The translations under genes were made by a program, and so were the position numbers. This document shows positions 55,457-63,907 of a DNA stretch of 64,000 nucleotides, in pieces. Source of the stretch: Campylobacter fetus subsp. testudinum 03-427 (lineage in GTDB: Bacteria > Campylobacterota > Campylobacteria > Campylobacterales > Campylobacteraceae); the NCBI GenBank assembly GCA_000495505.1, contig CP006833.1:62001-126000 (forward strand), written 5' to 3'. Under the pieces are notes generated by a model. That model searched no databases. It saw nothing but the letters and a program-made list of their open reading frames with translations, and was not told the origin of the DNA. Position 1 is the first letter of the stretch. Each line of letters starts with the position of its first letter.

Positions 55457-57409
55457 TTAAGCCCCCAAAAAGTAAAATCCAGCTACTAACATAGCGTAGA
55501 GATAAACTAGTATATATACCACGTAAAAACTGCTTCTTCCGTTTTGAAAAATGCCTATTTTATCTGCTATGAGTGCATTAAATTTGATAATCGGCTCATA
55601 TAAAATCTTCCACCAAACATCTTCTGAGCTGGTTTTATAATCTACATTACTAAAGTAATTTTGTTGCTTAATTTCAGTTTTAAATTTTATAAATTTACTA
55701 AGAAGTCTTTTAAAATCCCCAACAAATGAGTTTGAGTTCATATTCATTTGTGGGCTAAATTTAAATCCGCAAGCCCAAGGTTCGCTTGCTCTGGCTCTAC
55801 TCATATTTGCTCCAAGCAGTCCAAAAAGAAGAAACGGAAGTGCTAAAGCAAACATTAGTAAAATAATTATAGTAGGCATTGAAATGACGTTTATGTTCAT
55901 ACTGTACATAGTTTGAGGCATTAAATACAAAACTACGTTTCCTAAGAATAAAATTATATTATTTGCAAAAACAGCAAAATAAATAGAGCTAAAAGCGAGT
56001 ATAAACATACCAAGTGGCATAAAAAACGATTTTTCGCAAGATCTGTTGTATATGTTTTCATCTTTTGGTGCTCCGGCAAATATAACTCCATAAAGCTTGA
56101 TAAAAGCATAAACTACCATAGCTCCAGTAAGTGCTAAACATATGATAGCAAGAGCAAAAATCAGTCTTGAAGCTATACTATCATCAAGTGCTCCCATAAA
56201 CATAGATCTATAAATAAACCATTCACTGATAAATCCATTTAGCGGAGGAAGCGCAGATATGCTAATGGCGCCTATCAAGAAAAATAGCGCGGTAAAAGGC
56301 ATTTTTCTAGCAAGTCCGCCAAGAGAGTTCATATTTTTTGTTCTAGTAACACTATATATGCTTCCAGAACCTAAAAATAGCAATGATTTAAATGTTGAGT
56401 GATTTAGCACGTGAAATAAAGCTCCTATAAATCCAAGCAAAACCAAAGTCGGTTCAGCTATGCTAATACCATAAAATCCAACTCCAACTCCAAGCATAAT
56501 GATACCTAAGTTTTCAACTGAGCTATATGATATTAATTTTATATAATCATTTTGTATCAAAGCGTAAGTTATACCAATCAGCGCACTAATAGCTCCTAAT
56601 ACTACAACACTAAGAGCAAATCCAGAGGTAATAGGCAATATAACGCTAAATTGAATAATACCAAATACCGCCATTTTAGACATAATACCGCTTAACATTC
56701 CTGCTACGTTTGAAGGAGCCAACGGATAAACAAGTGGTGCCCATACGTGGAACGGAAACATTCCGATTTTACTACCAAATCCTATTAAAAGCAGAACAAG
56801 AATGCAAGTAGCAAAGGTTGGATCTATATCTATTTTGCTCCATTGCATAAATGAGAAGCTTCCAGCAAAGTAAGATATAAAAAGAAGTGCTATAAGTATG
56901 CAAAATGCACCTATTTGTGCTATGCTAAGATATATCATCACTGTTTTATTGCTATGTTTTTCATCATTAAATTTAAGTAAAAGAGCAGATATTAAAGTCA
57001 TTATTTCCCATAAAACAATGAAGCTAAAAACATCTGAACTAGAAACTACAAGCAGCATAGAAAGGATAAAAAAGTTAAATAAAGCCGCAAAAACAGCGAG
57101 ATTTCCTCTATCTTTAAACTCTTTTATATATCCAATGGTGTATATACAGATACCAATCGCTATAAAAGTTATGATAAAACTAAAAAATCCACTTAATGGA
57201 GTTATTATAAAATGCGGAGAAAATAAGAAATTTCCAGCTAATTTAAAACCGTATGTTGAGTTTATATTTTTTATAAAATATATCGTGCTAAATATAGATA
57301 TTATACAAGGTATCGCTAGTCCGATATAAAGAGCGATTTTTGGCATTTTATAAAGAGCTAAGCATACAACTCCTACCAAAAAAAACGACGTATAAATTAT
57401 TTCAAGCAT
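55457..57409 (-). CDS. hyfB: Hydrogenase-4 antiporter-like subunit HyfB (NuoL-like)
   Basis: A 650-residue membrane protein with about 16 helices. MLLVVSSSDVFSFIVLWEIMTLISALLL, GMFPFHVWAPLVYPLAPSNVAG (as FPFHVWAPLVYPLAPS) and LNHSTFKSLLFLGSGS are the proton-channel motifs of HyfB/HycC. Overlaps hyfA by 8 bases. Confidence 0.92.
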   Translation of the reverse strand: MLEIIYTSFFLVGVVCLALYKMPKIALYIGLAIPCIISIFSTIYFIKNINSTYGFKLAGNFLFSPHFIITPLSGFFSFIITFIAIGICIYTIGYIKEFKDRGNLAVFAALFNFFILSMLLVVSSSDVFSFIVLWEIMTLISALLLKFNDEKHSNKTVMIYLSIAQIGAFCILIALLFISYFAGSFSFMQWSKIDIDPTFATCILVLLLIGFGSKIGMFPFHVWAPLVYPLAPSNVAGMLSGIMSKMAVFGIIQFSVILPITSGFALSVVVLGAISALIGITYALIQNDYIKLISYSSVENLGIIMLGVGVGFYGISIAEPTLVLLGFIGALFHVLNHSTFKSLLFLGSGSIYSVTRTKNMNSLGGLARKMPFTALFFLIGAISISALPPLNGFISEWFIYRSMFMGALDDSIASRLIFALAIICLALTGAMVVYAFIKLYGVIFAGAPKDENIYNRSCEKSFFMPLGMFILAFSSIYFAVFANNIILFLGNVVLYLMPQTMYSMNINVISMPTIIILLMFALALPFLLFGLLGANMSRARASEPWACGFKFSPQMNMNSNSFVGDFKRLLSKFIKFKTEIKQQNYFSNVDYKTSSEDVWWKILYEPIIKFNALIADKIGIFQNGRSSFYVVYILVYLYAMLVAGFYFLGA

Positions 57410-58037
57410 CTGCCTCTCCTTGCTGCGCTTTTAGTGTCTCTTTTGGTTGTTTTTCTTTTTGCGCTATTGTGATTTGAGGTGGCGGACAATTTAGAATTTT
57501 AGATATGAAATTTGACATATTTTCACCATCTTTTAGCTTTTTGCCGTATTTATGTTTGTTCGTGATAGGATCAAGCATTACTAAAGCGCCTTTTGGACAG
57601 ACTTCCACACAAGCACTTCCCTCATCTCTACCATCGCAGATATCGCATTTTAGTGCTACGCTCATAAAACCGTCGCCACATACGTCCATTTCATCTAAAT
57701 TTGATCCGTTTGATGCTATGGCTAAACTATCAAGATGAATCGCGCCGTATGGACACGCATTTACGCATAAAGCGCAGCCTATGCAAAGCTGCTCGTGCAT
57801 CTCAACATATCCGTATTCGTTGCGCAACGCAGCACTTGGACAGACTAGTGCGCAAGGCGCGTCGTCGCACTGACGGCATTGATTTGGCATAACGCCGTTT
57901 GTCATTTTGATAACATCAAGTCTAGGTTTTGCTAATTTTCCACGTTTATAAGCTTCTTTTGAACACGCTTTCATACAAGCTTTGCAACCTATGCAAAGCT
58001 CAGGATCGCAGATTACGAATTTATGTTTTTTATACAA
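57402..58037 (-). CDS. hyfA: Hydrogenase-4 electron-transfer protein HyfA
   Basis: A 211-residue polyferredoxin with four Cys clusters (CIGCKACMKAC, CRQCDDAPCALVCP, CIGCALCVNACP, CDGRDEGSACVEVCP). Starts at TTG 58037 with GGGG upstream; the reading MYKKHKFVICDPELCIGC aligns with E. coli HyfA. It begins the hyfA-B-C-E-F-G-H-I-hycH-hycI transcript. Probably shuttles electrons between a formate or other donor and the hydrogenase. Confidence 0.9.
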   Translation of the reverse strand: MYKKHKFVICDPELCIGCKACMKACSKEAYKRGKLAKPRLDVIKMTNGVMPNQCRQCDDAPCALVCPSAALRNEYGYVEMHEQLCIGCALCVNACPYGAIHLDSLAIASNGSNLDEMDVCGDGFMSVALKCDICDGRDEGSACVEVCPKGALVMLDPITNKHKYGKKLKDGENMSNFISKILNCPPPQITIAQKEKQPKETLKAQQGEADA

Positions 58038-58566
58038 ATTAACCCCGTTTTCGTTATTTTTTATTTTAAATTTATATAATTCAACATGTATCTTTTAATA
58101 TTAAGTTATATATTTTTTATTTTAATTGTATAATTTTAAAACTTAATTTAAAATTTAGATTTTCTATATTTTGATACCAAGATAGATTATAAATTTAGAT
58201 AATAGTAATATTTATAATGAGCTTTTTTGGTTTTTGTTATTATAATAATCAGATACCTAATAACCACGCCATTACGTATAAAAGCGGTTGAAAATAGCCG
58301 AAATAAAGCAAACTGTTTTATAACTTTTGTAATATTTTCACAACTTTGATACTCTGTTTTACCGAGTAAAATTATCTACTAGTATGCTACTTTTAGTAAC
58401 AAATTTAAATGTTATACGAATGTTTATAGTTCATTGATATTTATAATTTATTGCATTATTATACAAAAAATAATTTAAATTTATTAAAATATATAAAATT
58501 TTAAAAATTACTTTTTGGAAATTATTTTTATTTAAAATTACATCAAATTTTTTACAAGGGGATAGT
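58038..58566. other. Divergent 529-base intergenic region
   Basis: Between hyfA (leftward) and the lyase-like gene (rightward). Mostly very AT-rich, with a less AT-rich patch at about 58,255-58,315. The patch has TTTTACCGAGTAAAA at 58357-58371 (6-base inverted repeat around CGA) just to its right. I see no sigma-54 site, tRNA or convincing small gene; a 24-codon frame at 58217 lacks a ribosome site. It must hold the promoters of both gene sets, but I cannot place them confidently. Confidence 0.6.
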
Positions 58567-60189
58567 ATGAAAAGTTTTATGATTTTATCTGCTGTAGCAG
58601 CGTTGGCTCTTAGCTTGAATGCTAGTAGCGTAACATTAGACGGTAGTAACGTAACGTCTCGCGATATAGTAGATATAGCAAACGGGGCAAAGGTGGGCAT
58701 TGATCAAAATGCTTTTTCAAAAGTAAAAAAAGCACATGAAATTTTGCTTAACGCCGCAAAGGACGGTCAAAAAATTTATGGACTAACAGTCGGCGTCGGT
58801 CTTAATAAAGACAAAAATTTCGTTGATGCAAAAGGAAATTTAGATCCAGAAGTTATCAAAGCATCAACGGATTTTAACATAGGTCTTATACACGCTCATT
58901 GTGGCGGTGTTGGTGAAGATCTACCGCTTCAAACAGTAAGAGCGATCCTTGCAACAAGACTTAATAATATGCTTTTTGCCGGAGCTGGTGTTCAAGAAGA
59001 GGTTGTACATCTTTATCAAGAGTTTTTAAATCAAGACATACTTCCTGTTATGCCAAGTAGCGGTTCAATGGGCGAAGCTGATATCACTATACTAGGACAC
59101 ATCGGTCTTGTGATGTTAGGAGAAGGTAAGGTCTATTATAAAGGTGTAAAAATGAACGCCAGTGAGGCTTTACAAAAAGCAGGACTTAAAAAACTATCAC
59201 CGTTTGGTAAAGATAGTTTATCTATATTGAGTTCAAACGCTTACTCAGCAGCACTTGCAAATCTTGCGCTTGAAGATTTTAAACAAGCATTTGAAGTTTC
59301 AAAAACAGTATTTGCACTCAGTTTAGAAGCTTTAAATGGTAATGTTGCTCCATTTTTACCAGAAGCTACTAGTTTAAGACCTTATCCAAGCTTTGTCTCA
59401 ACTGCAAAAGATATAAGAGAGATCTTAAAAGGTAGCTATCTGTGGGAACAAAATGGTGAGAGAGCTTTGCAAGATCCGCTTAGTTATAGGGACGCTACGT
59501 ATCTGTTTGCCGCACTTCAAAGTAGCATCGACGAATTAGAAAAACTAATGAAAATTCAGCTAAATTCCTCAGACGATAATCCAGGAATTTATATAGGAAA
59601 AATTTCAAAAGATGCTAGTTTTCAAGAAAATAAACTATTTACAAACGGTGGCGCTGTTGTTCCTACATCGAATTTCGAGCCGTTACTTTGGGTAGTTGAG
59701 TTTGAAAAAGCGTCTATAGTTTTAGCTCATAACTCAAAAGCTTCAGCGCACAGAACTATAAAATTATCAGACGATAATTTCACTCATCTTAGCAGATTTT
59801 TAGGCACTGATAAAACTATCCACGCTTTTGGAGCTATGCAAAAACCTTTTGTGTCACTAGCAGGTGAAAATGAATTCCTAGCAAATCCCGCTTCGCTTGA
59901 TTACTCTCCTGTAGCAGGAAATATAGAAGATATTGCGACAAATGCGCCGTTTGTAGTTCAAAAATTCCAAAAACAGATAGATAACTTTTATCATATTTTA
60001 GGTATGGAACTCATCCACGCAGCTCAAGCTATCGATTTAAGAAAGCAAAAAGACCCAAATTTAAAACTATCAAAATCTACACAAAAAATATATGATGAGT
60101 ATAGAAAAGTTGTTAAATTTATGGATATAGACAGACCTTTAAGCGACGATTTCAAAAATTCGGCGAAATTTTTGAAAAATTATAAATAA
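58567..60189 (+). CDS. Exported histidine/phenylalanine ammonia-lyase-family protein lacking the MIO triad
   Basis: A 540-residue protein with a Sec signal (residues 1-19, ALALSLNA) and a full HAL/PAL fold: Y71 in YGLTVGVG, IHAHCGG (108-114), N224, QDPLSYR (302-308), NSSDDNP (333-339). In ordinary family members GSVGASGDLAP gives the MIO cofactor; here the aligned stretch is GSMGEADITIL (166-176), so Ala-Ser-Gly is replaced by Glu170-Ala171-Asp172. Export is unusual as well, since known HAL/PAL act in the cytoplasm. It is followed 12 bases later by a porin gene and then the reductase cluster. It may be an MIO-independent lyase or isomerase, or an amino-acid/urocanate-binding protein. Confidence 0.8.
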   Translation: MKSFMILSAVAALALSLNASSVTLDGSNVTSRDIVDIANGAKVGIDQNAFSKVKKAHEILLNAAKDGQKIYGLTVGVGLNKDKNFVDAKGNLDPEVIKASTDFNIGLIHAHCGGVGEDLPLQTVRAILATRLNNMLFAGAGVQEEVVHLYQEFLNQDILPVMPSSGSMGEADITILGHIGLVMLGEGKVYYKGVKMNASEALQKAGLKKLSPFGKDSLSILSSNAYSAALANLALEDFKQAFEVSKTVFALSLEALNGNVAPFLPEATSLRPYPSFVSTAKDIREILKGSYLWEQNGERALQDPLSYRDATYLFAALQSSIDELEKLMKIQLNSSDDNPGIYIGKISKDASFQENKLFTNGGAVVPTSNFEPLLWVVEFEKASIVLAHNSKASAHRTIKLSDDNFTHLSRFLGTDKTIHAFGAMQKPFVSLAGENEFLANPASLDYSPVAGNIEDIATNAPFVVQKFQKQIDNFYHILGMELIHAAQAIDLRKQKDPNLKLSKSTQKIYDEYRKVVKFMDIDRPLSDDFKNSAKFLKNYK

Positions 60190-60201
60190 AAGGATATCGC
60201 T

Positions 60202-61368
60202 ATGAAAAAAAGTACATTTTTGCTTGTTTCGATGATCACTAGTATGGCTTTAGCTGATAGTGATACGTTGCAAAGTGCGCTTAAAGACGGTAAGTTTAGC
60301 GGAGATATCTCCGCTTTTTCAGAAACTCGTCATATAAATGAAGGTCAAAAAAGCGTTTATTATAACAATACATCATATATCATAGGTTCTGTTGGCTTAA
60401 AATACGAAAGCGATTTTTATAAAAATTTCAAATTTGTAACAGGTTTTAGAGGCGCGGCTCCTTTATATGAAAAAGATAAAAATTATAAAACATTGCACGG
60501 TACTGGAGATTCTACAGAGAGAATTTACGAAGACGATAGGATGATGTTATCAAATTTGTATTTAGAATACAACGCATATGATACGTCTGTTAAAGTAGGT
60601 CGTCAAGAGATGATAACTGACTGGGTCGGTAAGATAAATGATGGAGTTAGAGTGACAAACAACTCTATCGAAAACTTGACTTTGGACGCTATCTGGACAC
60701 GCGCTCAAGGTAGAGTTTATATGAAAGAGATGTGGGGTTTTAAAAGTATAAATAAAGAAAACGGCGGACTTTTTAACCTTGGTGGAACTTATAAATTTGA
60801 TAATGGGCTTGGATTTAAAGCGTATGGTTTGTACGCAGATGAGGTATTTTCAGCTCTTGGCGCAAAGATTATCTATGATGGACAAATAAGCGATGAGCTT
60901 GGTGTTGGTGGCACCATTCACTACGCCCAAAGCGACGAAGATAAAAACAAAGATGATGGTAGTGTTTTTGAGGGATTGCTCTATGCTAAATACTTAGATA
61001 CGAAACTTACTTTAGGATATGTAAAATCAGGTAAAGAGATCGGCTGGGGTAGTTTAAATATGGCTGGAGATCAAATCGTTCAATTTGAAGAGGGCGATGT
61101 AATGTATGAAAGAGACGCTAAGACTTTTTATGCGATGTTATCGACGAGTATAGCAGATCTTTCCTTAACTGGTATATTTGGTACAACAGAGTATAAGCTT
61201 AAGGGCGGCGATGATACGAACTATAGACAAAACGAATTTAGCGCATGGCTTAGTTATCCTATAATGAAAAATTTACAAGGACTTTTGATATATGATCAAG
61301 TATTTAAATCTCAAGCTGGATATCCTAGTTTGACTCAAGTCGGCGTCGGGCTGATTTATAGTTTTTAA
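60202..61368 (+). CDS. Outer-membrane porin (OprD/Campylobacter Opr type)
   Basis: A 388-residue beta-barrel protein with signal peptide (SMITSMALA, residues 1-18) and C-terminal aromatic GVGLIYSF typical of barrels. Alternating strands, VKVGRQEMITDW and AYGLYADEVFSALGAK resemble the Opr family porins of epsilonproteobacteria. Located between the lyase-like gene and the reductase genes, it likely admits their substrate through the outer membrane (inference). Confidence 0.8.
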   Translation: MKKSTFLLVSMITSMALADSDTLQSALKDGKFSGDISAFSETRHINEGQKSVYYNNTSYIIGSVGLKYESDFYKNFKFVTGFRGAAPLYEKDKNYKTLHGTGDSTERIYEDDRMMLSNLYLEYNAYDTSVKVGRQEMITDWVGKINDGVRVTNNSIENLTLDAIWTRAQGRVYMKEMWGFKSINKENGGLFNLGGTYKFDNGLGFKAYGLYADEVFSALGAKIIYDGQISDELGVGGTIHYAQSDEDKNKDDGSVFEGLLYAKYLDTKLTLGYVKSGKEIGWGSLNMAGDQIVQFEEGDVMYERDAKTFYAMLSTSIADLSLTGIFGTTEYKLKGGDDTNYRQNEFSAWLSYPIMKNLQGLLIYDQVFKSQAGYPSLTQVGVGLIYSF

Positions 61369-61377
61369 GGAGATTAG

Positions 61378-62931
61378 ATGAATAGTAGAAGAAAATTTTT
61401 AGGTAGTCTATGCGCTCTTACATCAGCTGCCATGTTAAAAGCTAATAGCTTTAGTGATGGGCAGTTTAAGTGGGACGAAGAATGGGATGTGTTGGTAGTT
61501 GGATCGGGATTTGCCGGTACGGCTGCTGCTTGTCAAGCAATTGATGAGGGCGCAAAAACATTACTGATAGATAAAATGCCAGTTCTTGGTGGAAACTCAG
61601 CTATAAATGGCGGAGCGTTTGCGGTTGTGAATTCACAATTTCAAAAGGCTCGCGGTATAGAGGATTCTTATGAACTTTACGTAAAAGATATTTTAAAAGC
61701 TGGACTTGGATTAAACAAAATGGATCTAGTAGAAGTTATAGCTAAAAATGGAAATGACGCTTATGAATATACGTTAAAAAAAGGTGTGTATTACAGAGAC
61801 GCGTTAGGTCAGTTTGGCGGACATTCTGTTCCAAGAACGATTTGGCCAGAAATAAACTCAGGCGGGAAAATCACGATACCTTTGCAAGAATACATTATGA
61901 AAAGTGGAGGTACTATTAGGACTAGAGTCGTGTTGGATGATTTTGTAAGAGATGATAACGGAAAAATTATCGGAGCAAAAGTTAGGGAAAATTACGACTT
62001 TATCTTTGATCCTTTAAAAAATGAAGATGATAATAAAAGCGGTATCGTAAAATTTTATAAGATAAATGGCGGAGTCGTTATGGCAACAGGCGGCTTTGCT
62101 TATGATGTAAATTTCAGACAAACGGTTGATCCAAAACTAACTGCGGATTTAGACTGTACGAATCACTATGGTGCAACGGCGTACGCTCTAAAAACTATGA
62201 TGAGAAACGGCGCTGATACGGTTGATCTAAAATGGATACAACTAGGACCTTGGGGAAGCCCAGATGAAAAAGGATTTGGTATAGCTCCTGTTTTTGCGAT
62301 ACCTGCGTTTAGTTATGGTGTAATGGTCGATGCAAGAACTGGAAAAAGATTTGTCAATGAGCTTGCCGATAGAAAAATTCGCTCAGACGCCATTTTGAAA
62401 ATGCATAAAAATCCAGACGGAAGCATAACTCATCCAGTTGTTATATGTGATAGTATCGGCGCACAAGGCACTACAAAAGCAAACGTACAAAGAGGAATCG
62501 ACAAAAAAGTCATAAGGGTTTTTGATACTCTTAAAGAGTTAGCAGATTTTTATAAAATTCCATACGAAGGGCTTAAAAAAACAGTTGATGATTATACTAG
62601 GTATTCAAAAAATGGGAAAGACGAAGAGTTTGATAAACCGTTTTTTAAATTTAATAATATGATCCCAGATCTCACAAAACCGCCGTTTTACGCATGGCAA
62701 GCTTTACCAAAAGTTCATCATACTATGGGCGGAGTAAAAATAGACACCGAAGCTAGAGTTATAGACAAAAATGGAAATATCATCGAAGGGCTTTTTTCTG
62801 CCGGAGAAGCAGTAGGCGGACCGCACGGAGCTAGCAGACTTGGAAGTTGCGCTATACCTGATTGTTTAGTGTTTGGAAGAATAGCTGGTAAAAACGCTGC
62901 TAATCTAGCAAAAAAGGAGAAAAAATGTTAA
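61378..62931 (+). CDS. Tat-exported FAD reductase of the fumarate/urocanate reductase family (FccA-like)
   Basis: A 517-residue flavoprotein with Tat signal NSRRKFLGS. FAD site VLVVGSGFAGTAAACQA (38-54) and GGNSAINGG; C-terminal VHHTMGG (446-452) and GASRLGSCAIPD. Conserved catalytic positions: R332 (ADRK, equals the proton-donor Arg), H447 or H448, R487 (HGASR). The usual IQAHPT is IQLGPW, so the His that clamps fumarate is absent, pointing to a different 2-enoate. No heme or FMN domain, so it needs the cytochromes encoded next (7-base overlap). Resembles Wolinella FccA and Shewanella UrdA/ArdA group. Confidence 0.85.
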   Translation: MNSRRKFLGSLCALTSAAMLKANSFSDGQFKWDEEWDVLVVGSGFAGTAAACQAIDEGAKTLLIDKMPVLGGNSAINGGAFAVVNSQFQKARGIEDSYELYVKDILKAGLGLNKMDLVEVIAKNGNDAYEYTLKKGVYYRDALGQFGGHSVPRTIWPEINSGGKITIPLQEYIMKSGGTIRTRVVLDDFVRDDNGKIIGAKVRENYDFIFDPLKNEDDNKSGIVKFYKINGGVVMATGGFAYDVNFRQTVDPKLTADLDCTNHYGATAYALKTMMRNGADTVDLKWIQLGPWGSPDEKGFGIAPVFAIPAFSYGVMVDARTGKRFVNELADRKIRSDAILKMHKNPDGSITHPVVICDSIGAQGTTKANVQRGIDKKVIRVFDTLKELADFYKIPYEGLKKTVDDYTRYSKNGKDEEFDKPFFKFNNMIPDLTKPPFYAWQALPKVHHTMGGVKIDTEARVIDKNGNIIEGLFSAGEAVGGPHGASRLGSCAIPDCLVFGRIAGKNAANLAKKEKKC

Positions 62932-63317
62932 AAATTTTTAAGATATTTTTAACGATATGTGTCGGACTATCTATAAGCTCTTTTGCTGCAAATTTAGATC
63001 TTAATACATTTACGAAAGAAAATTATCCTATAAAAGCTCATCACGAGAAACTTGGATTTGACTGCAAAAATTGTCATAAAGAAAAAAATCCAAACGAATA
63101 TAAAGCTTTAAAAACAGATGAGTGCTTGAGCTGTCATAAGAGTTACAAACGTTTGGCTGAGAGAAGCGGTCACCTTGGATATGATGATAACATACACAGT
63201 AGTCCGCACTATCCTAATATGGATTGTAATAACTGCCATAAGTCACACAAGTCTTCACAAAATTATTGTGTAATGTGCCATTCGCAAGATGGTATGAAAA
63301 AAATATTGGTGCCATAA
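62925..63317 (+). CDS. Periplasmic tetraheme cytochrome c (FccB-like)
   Basis: A 130-residue protein with signal peptide (ending SISSFAA, residue 22) and four heme-binding sites: CKNCH 47-51, CLSCH 67-71, CNNCH 101-105, CVMCH 115-119. Additional histidines (HH at 39-40, H83, H91, H95, H108) can be distal ligands. It resembles the small tetraheme domain fused to Shewanella flavocytochrome c and the separate FccB of Wolinella. Probably feeds electrons into the upstream flavoprotein. Confidence 0.88.
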   Translation: MLKIFKIFLTICVGLSISSFAANLDLNTFTKENYPIKAHHEKLGFDCKNCHKEKNPNEYKALKTDECLSCHKSYKRLAERSGHLGYDDNIHSSPHYPNMDCNNCHKSHKSSQNYCVMCHSQDGMKKILVP

Positions 63318-63323
63318 GGAGAT

Positions 63324-63899
63324 ATGATGAAAAATATTTTTATAAAAATTTGCCTATTTTGTATTTTTGCATTCGTCATATTTTTTGGCGGTAACTCTTT
63401 GATACATGCTACAAGTGACGATAAATTTTGTACAGTTTGTCACGAATGGATGGATCCTATGGTGGAGGCTTATGGGCAAAGCATTCACGGAGGTGCGAAT
63501 AATCACGGATTTAAGGCGAGTTGTGCGAGTTGCCATTTACCTAATGATAGTTATGTAAAATACGTTTTTAAAAAAGGTTTAAATGGTATCAGCGAAGCTA
63601 CATATATGGTTTTTAATGATGCAAAAGATATGGATTGGCAAAGTAATAGAAAAAATCGTGAGGAATTCGTATATGATAGCGGTTGTATAAGTTGTCATCA
63701 AACAATTTTAGATATAAACTCAAGCAATCAAAATATCAATGATATGCATAAGCTATATGCGGTGTCTATTCAAAATAAAGACAAAAAACTAAGCTGTGTA
63801 AGCTGCCATAAAACAGTAGGTCATAAAAATTTGGGTAAAATACTGTATGAGATCAAAAATCCACCTGTCGGAGACTGGGGAGATGAGATAAAAAAATAA
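63324..63899 (+). CDS. NapC/NrfH-family membrane-anchored tetraheme cytochrome c (FccC-like)
   Basis: A 191-residue menaquinol-oxidising cytochrome. Residues 7-24 are the N-terminal membrane anchor. Hemes: CTVCH 36-40, CASCH 67-71, CISCH 121-125, CVSCH 158-162. It would take electrons from menaquinol and pass them to the periplasmic tetraheme cytochrome. Starts 7 bases after it. Confidence 0.87.
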   Translation: MMKNIFIKICLFCIFAFVIFFGGNSLIHATSDDKFCTVCHEWMDPMVEAYGQSIHGGANNHGFKASCASCHLPNDSYVKYVFKKGLNGISEATYMVFNDAKDMDWQSNRKNREEFVYDSGCISCHQTILDINSSNQNINDMHKLYAVSIQNKDKKLSCVSCHKTVGHKNLGKILYEIKNPPVGDWGDEIKK

Positions 63900-63907
63900 G
63901 GAGCCTT

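Noticed and set aside
56898..57329. 143-codon + strand frame over hyfB
   Set aside because: Antisense shadow of a membrane protein gene; basic, low-information translation.
58217..58291. 24-codon frame in the hyfA/lyase spacer
   Set aside because: No ribosome site, no similarity and too short to support.
58431..58700. 89-codon minus-strand frame crossing the start of the lyase-like gene
   Set aside because: Overlaps the signal-peptide region of a clear gene on the other strand and has no ribosome site or domain.
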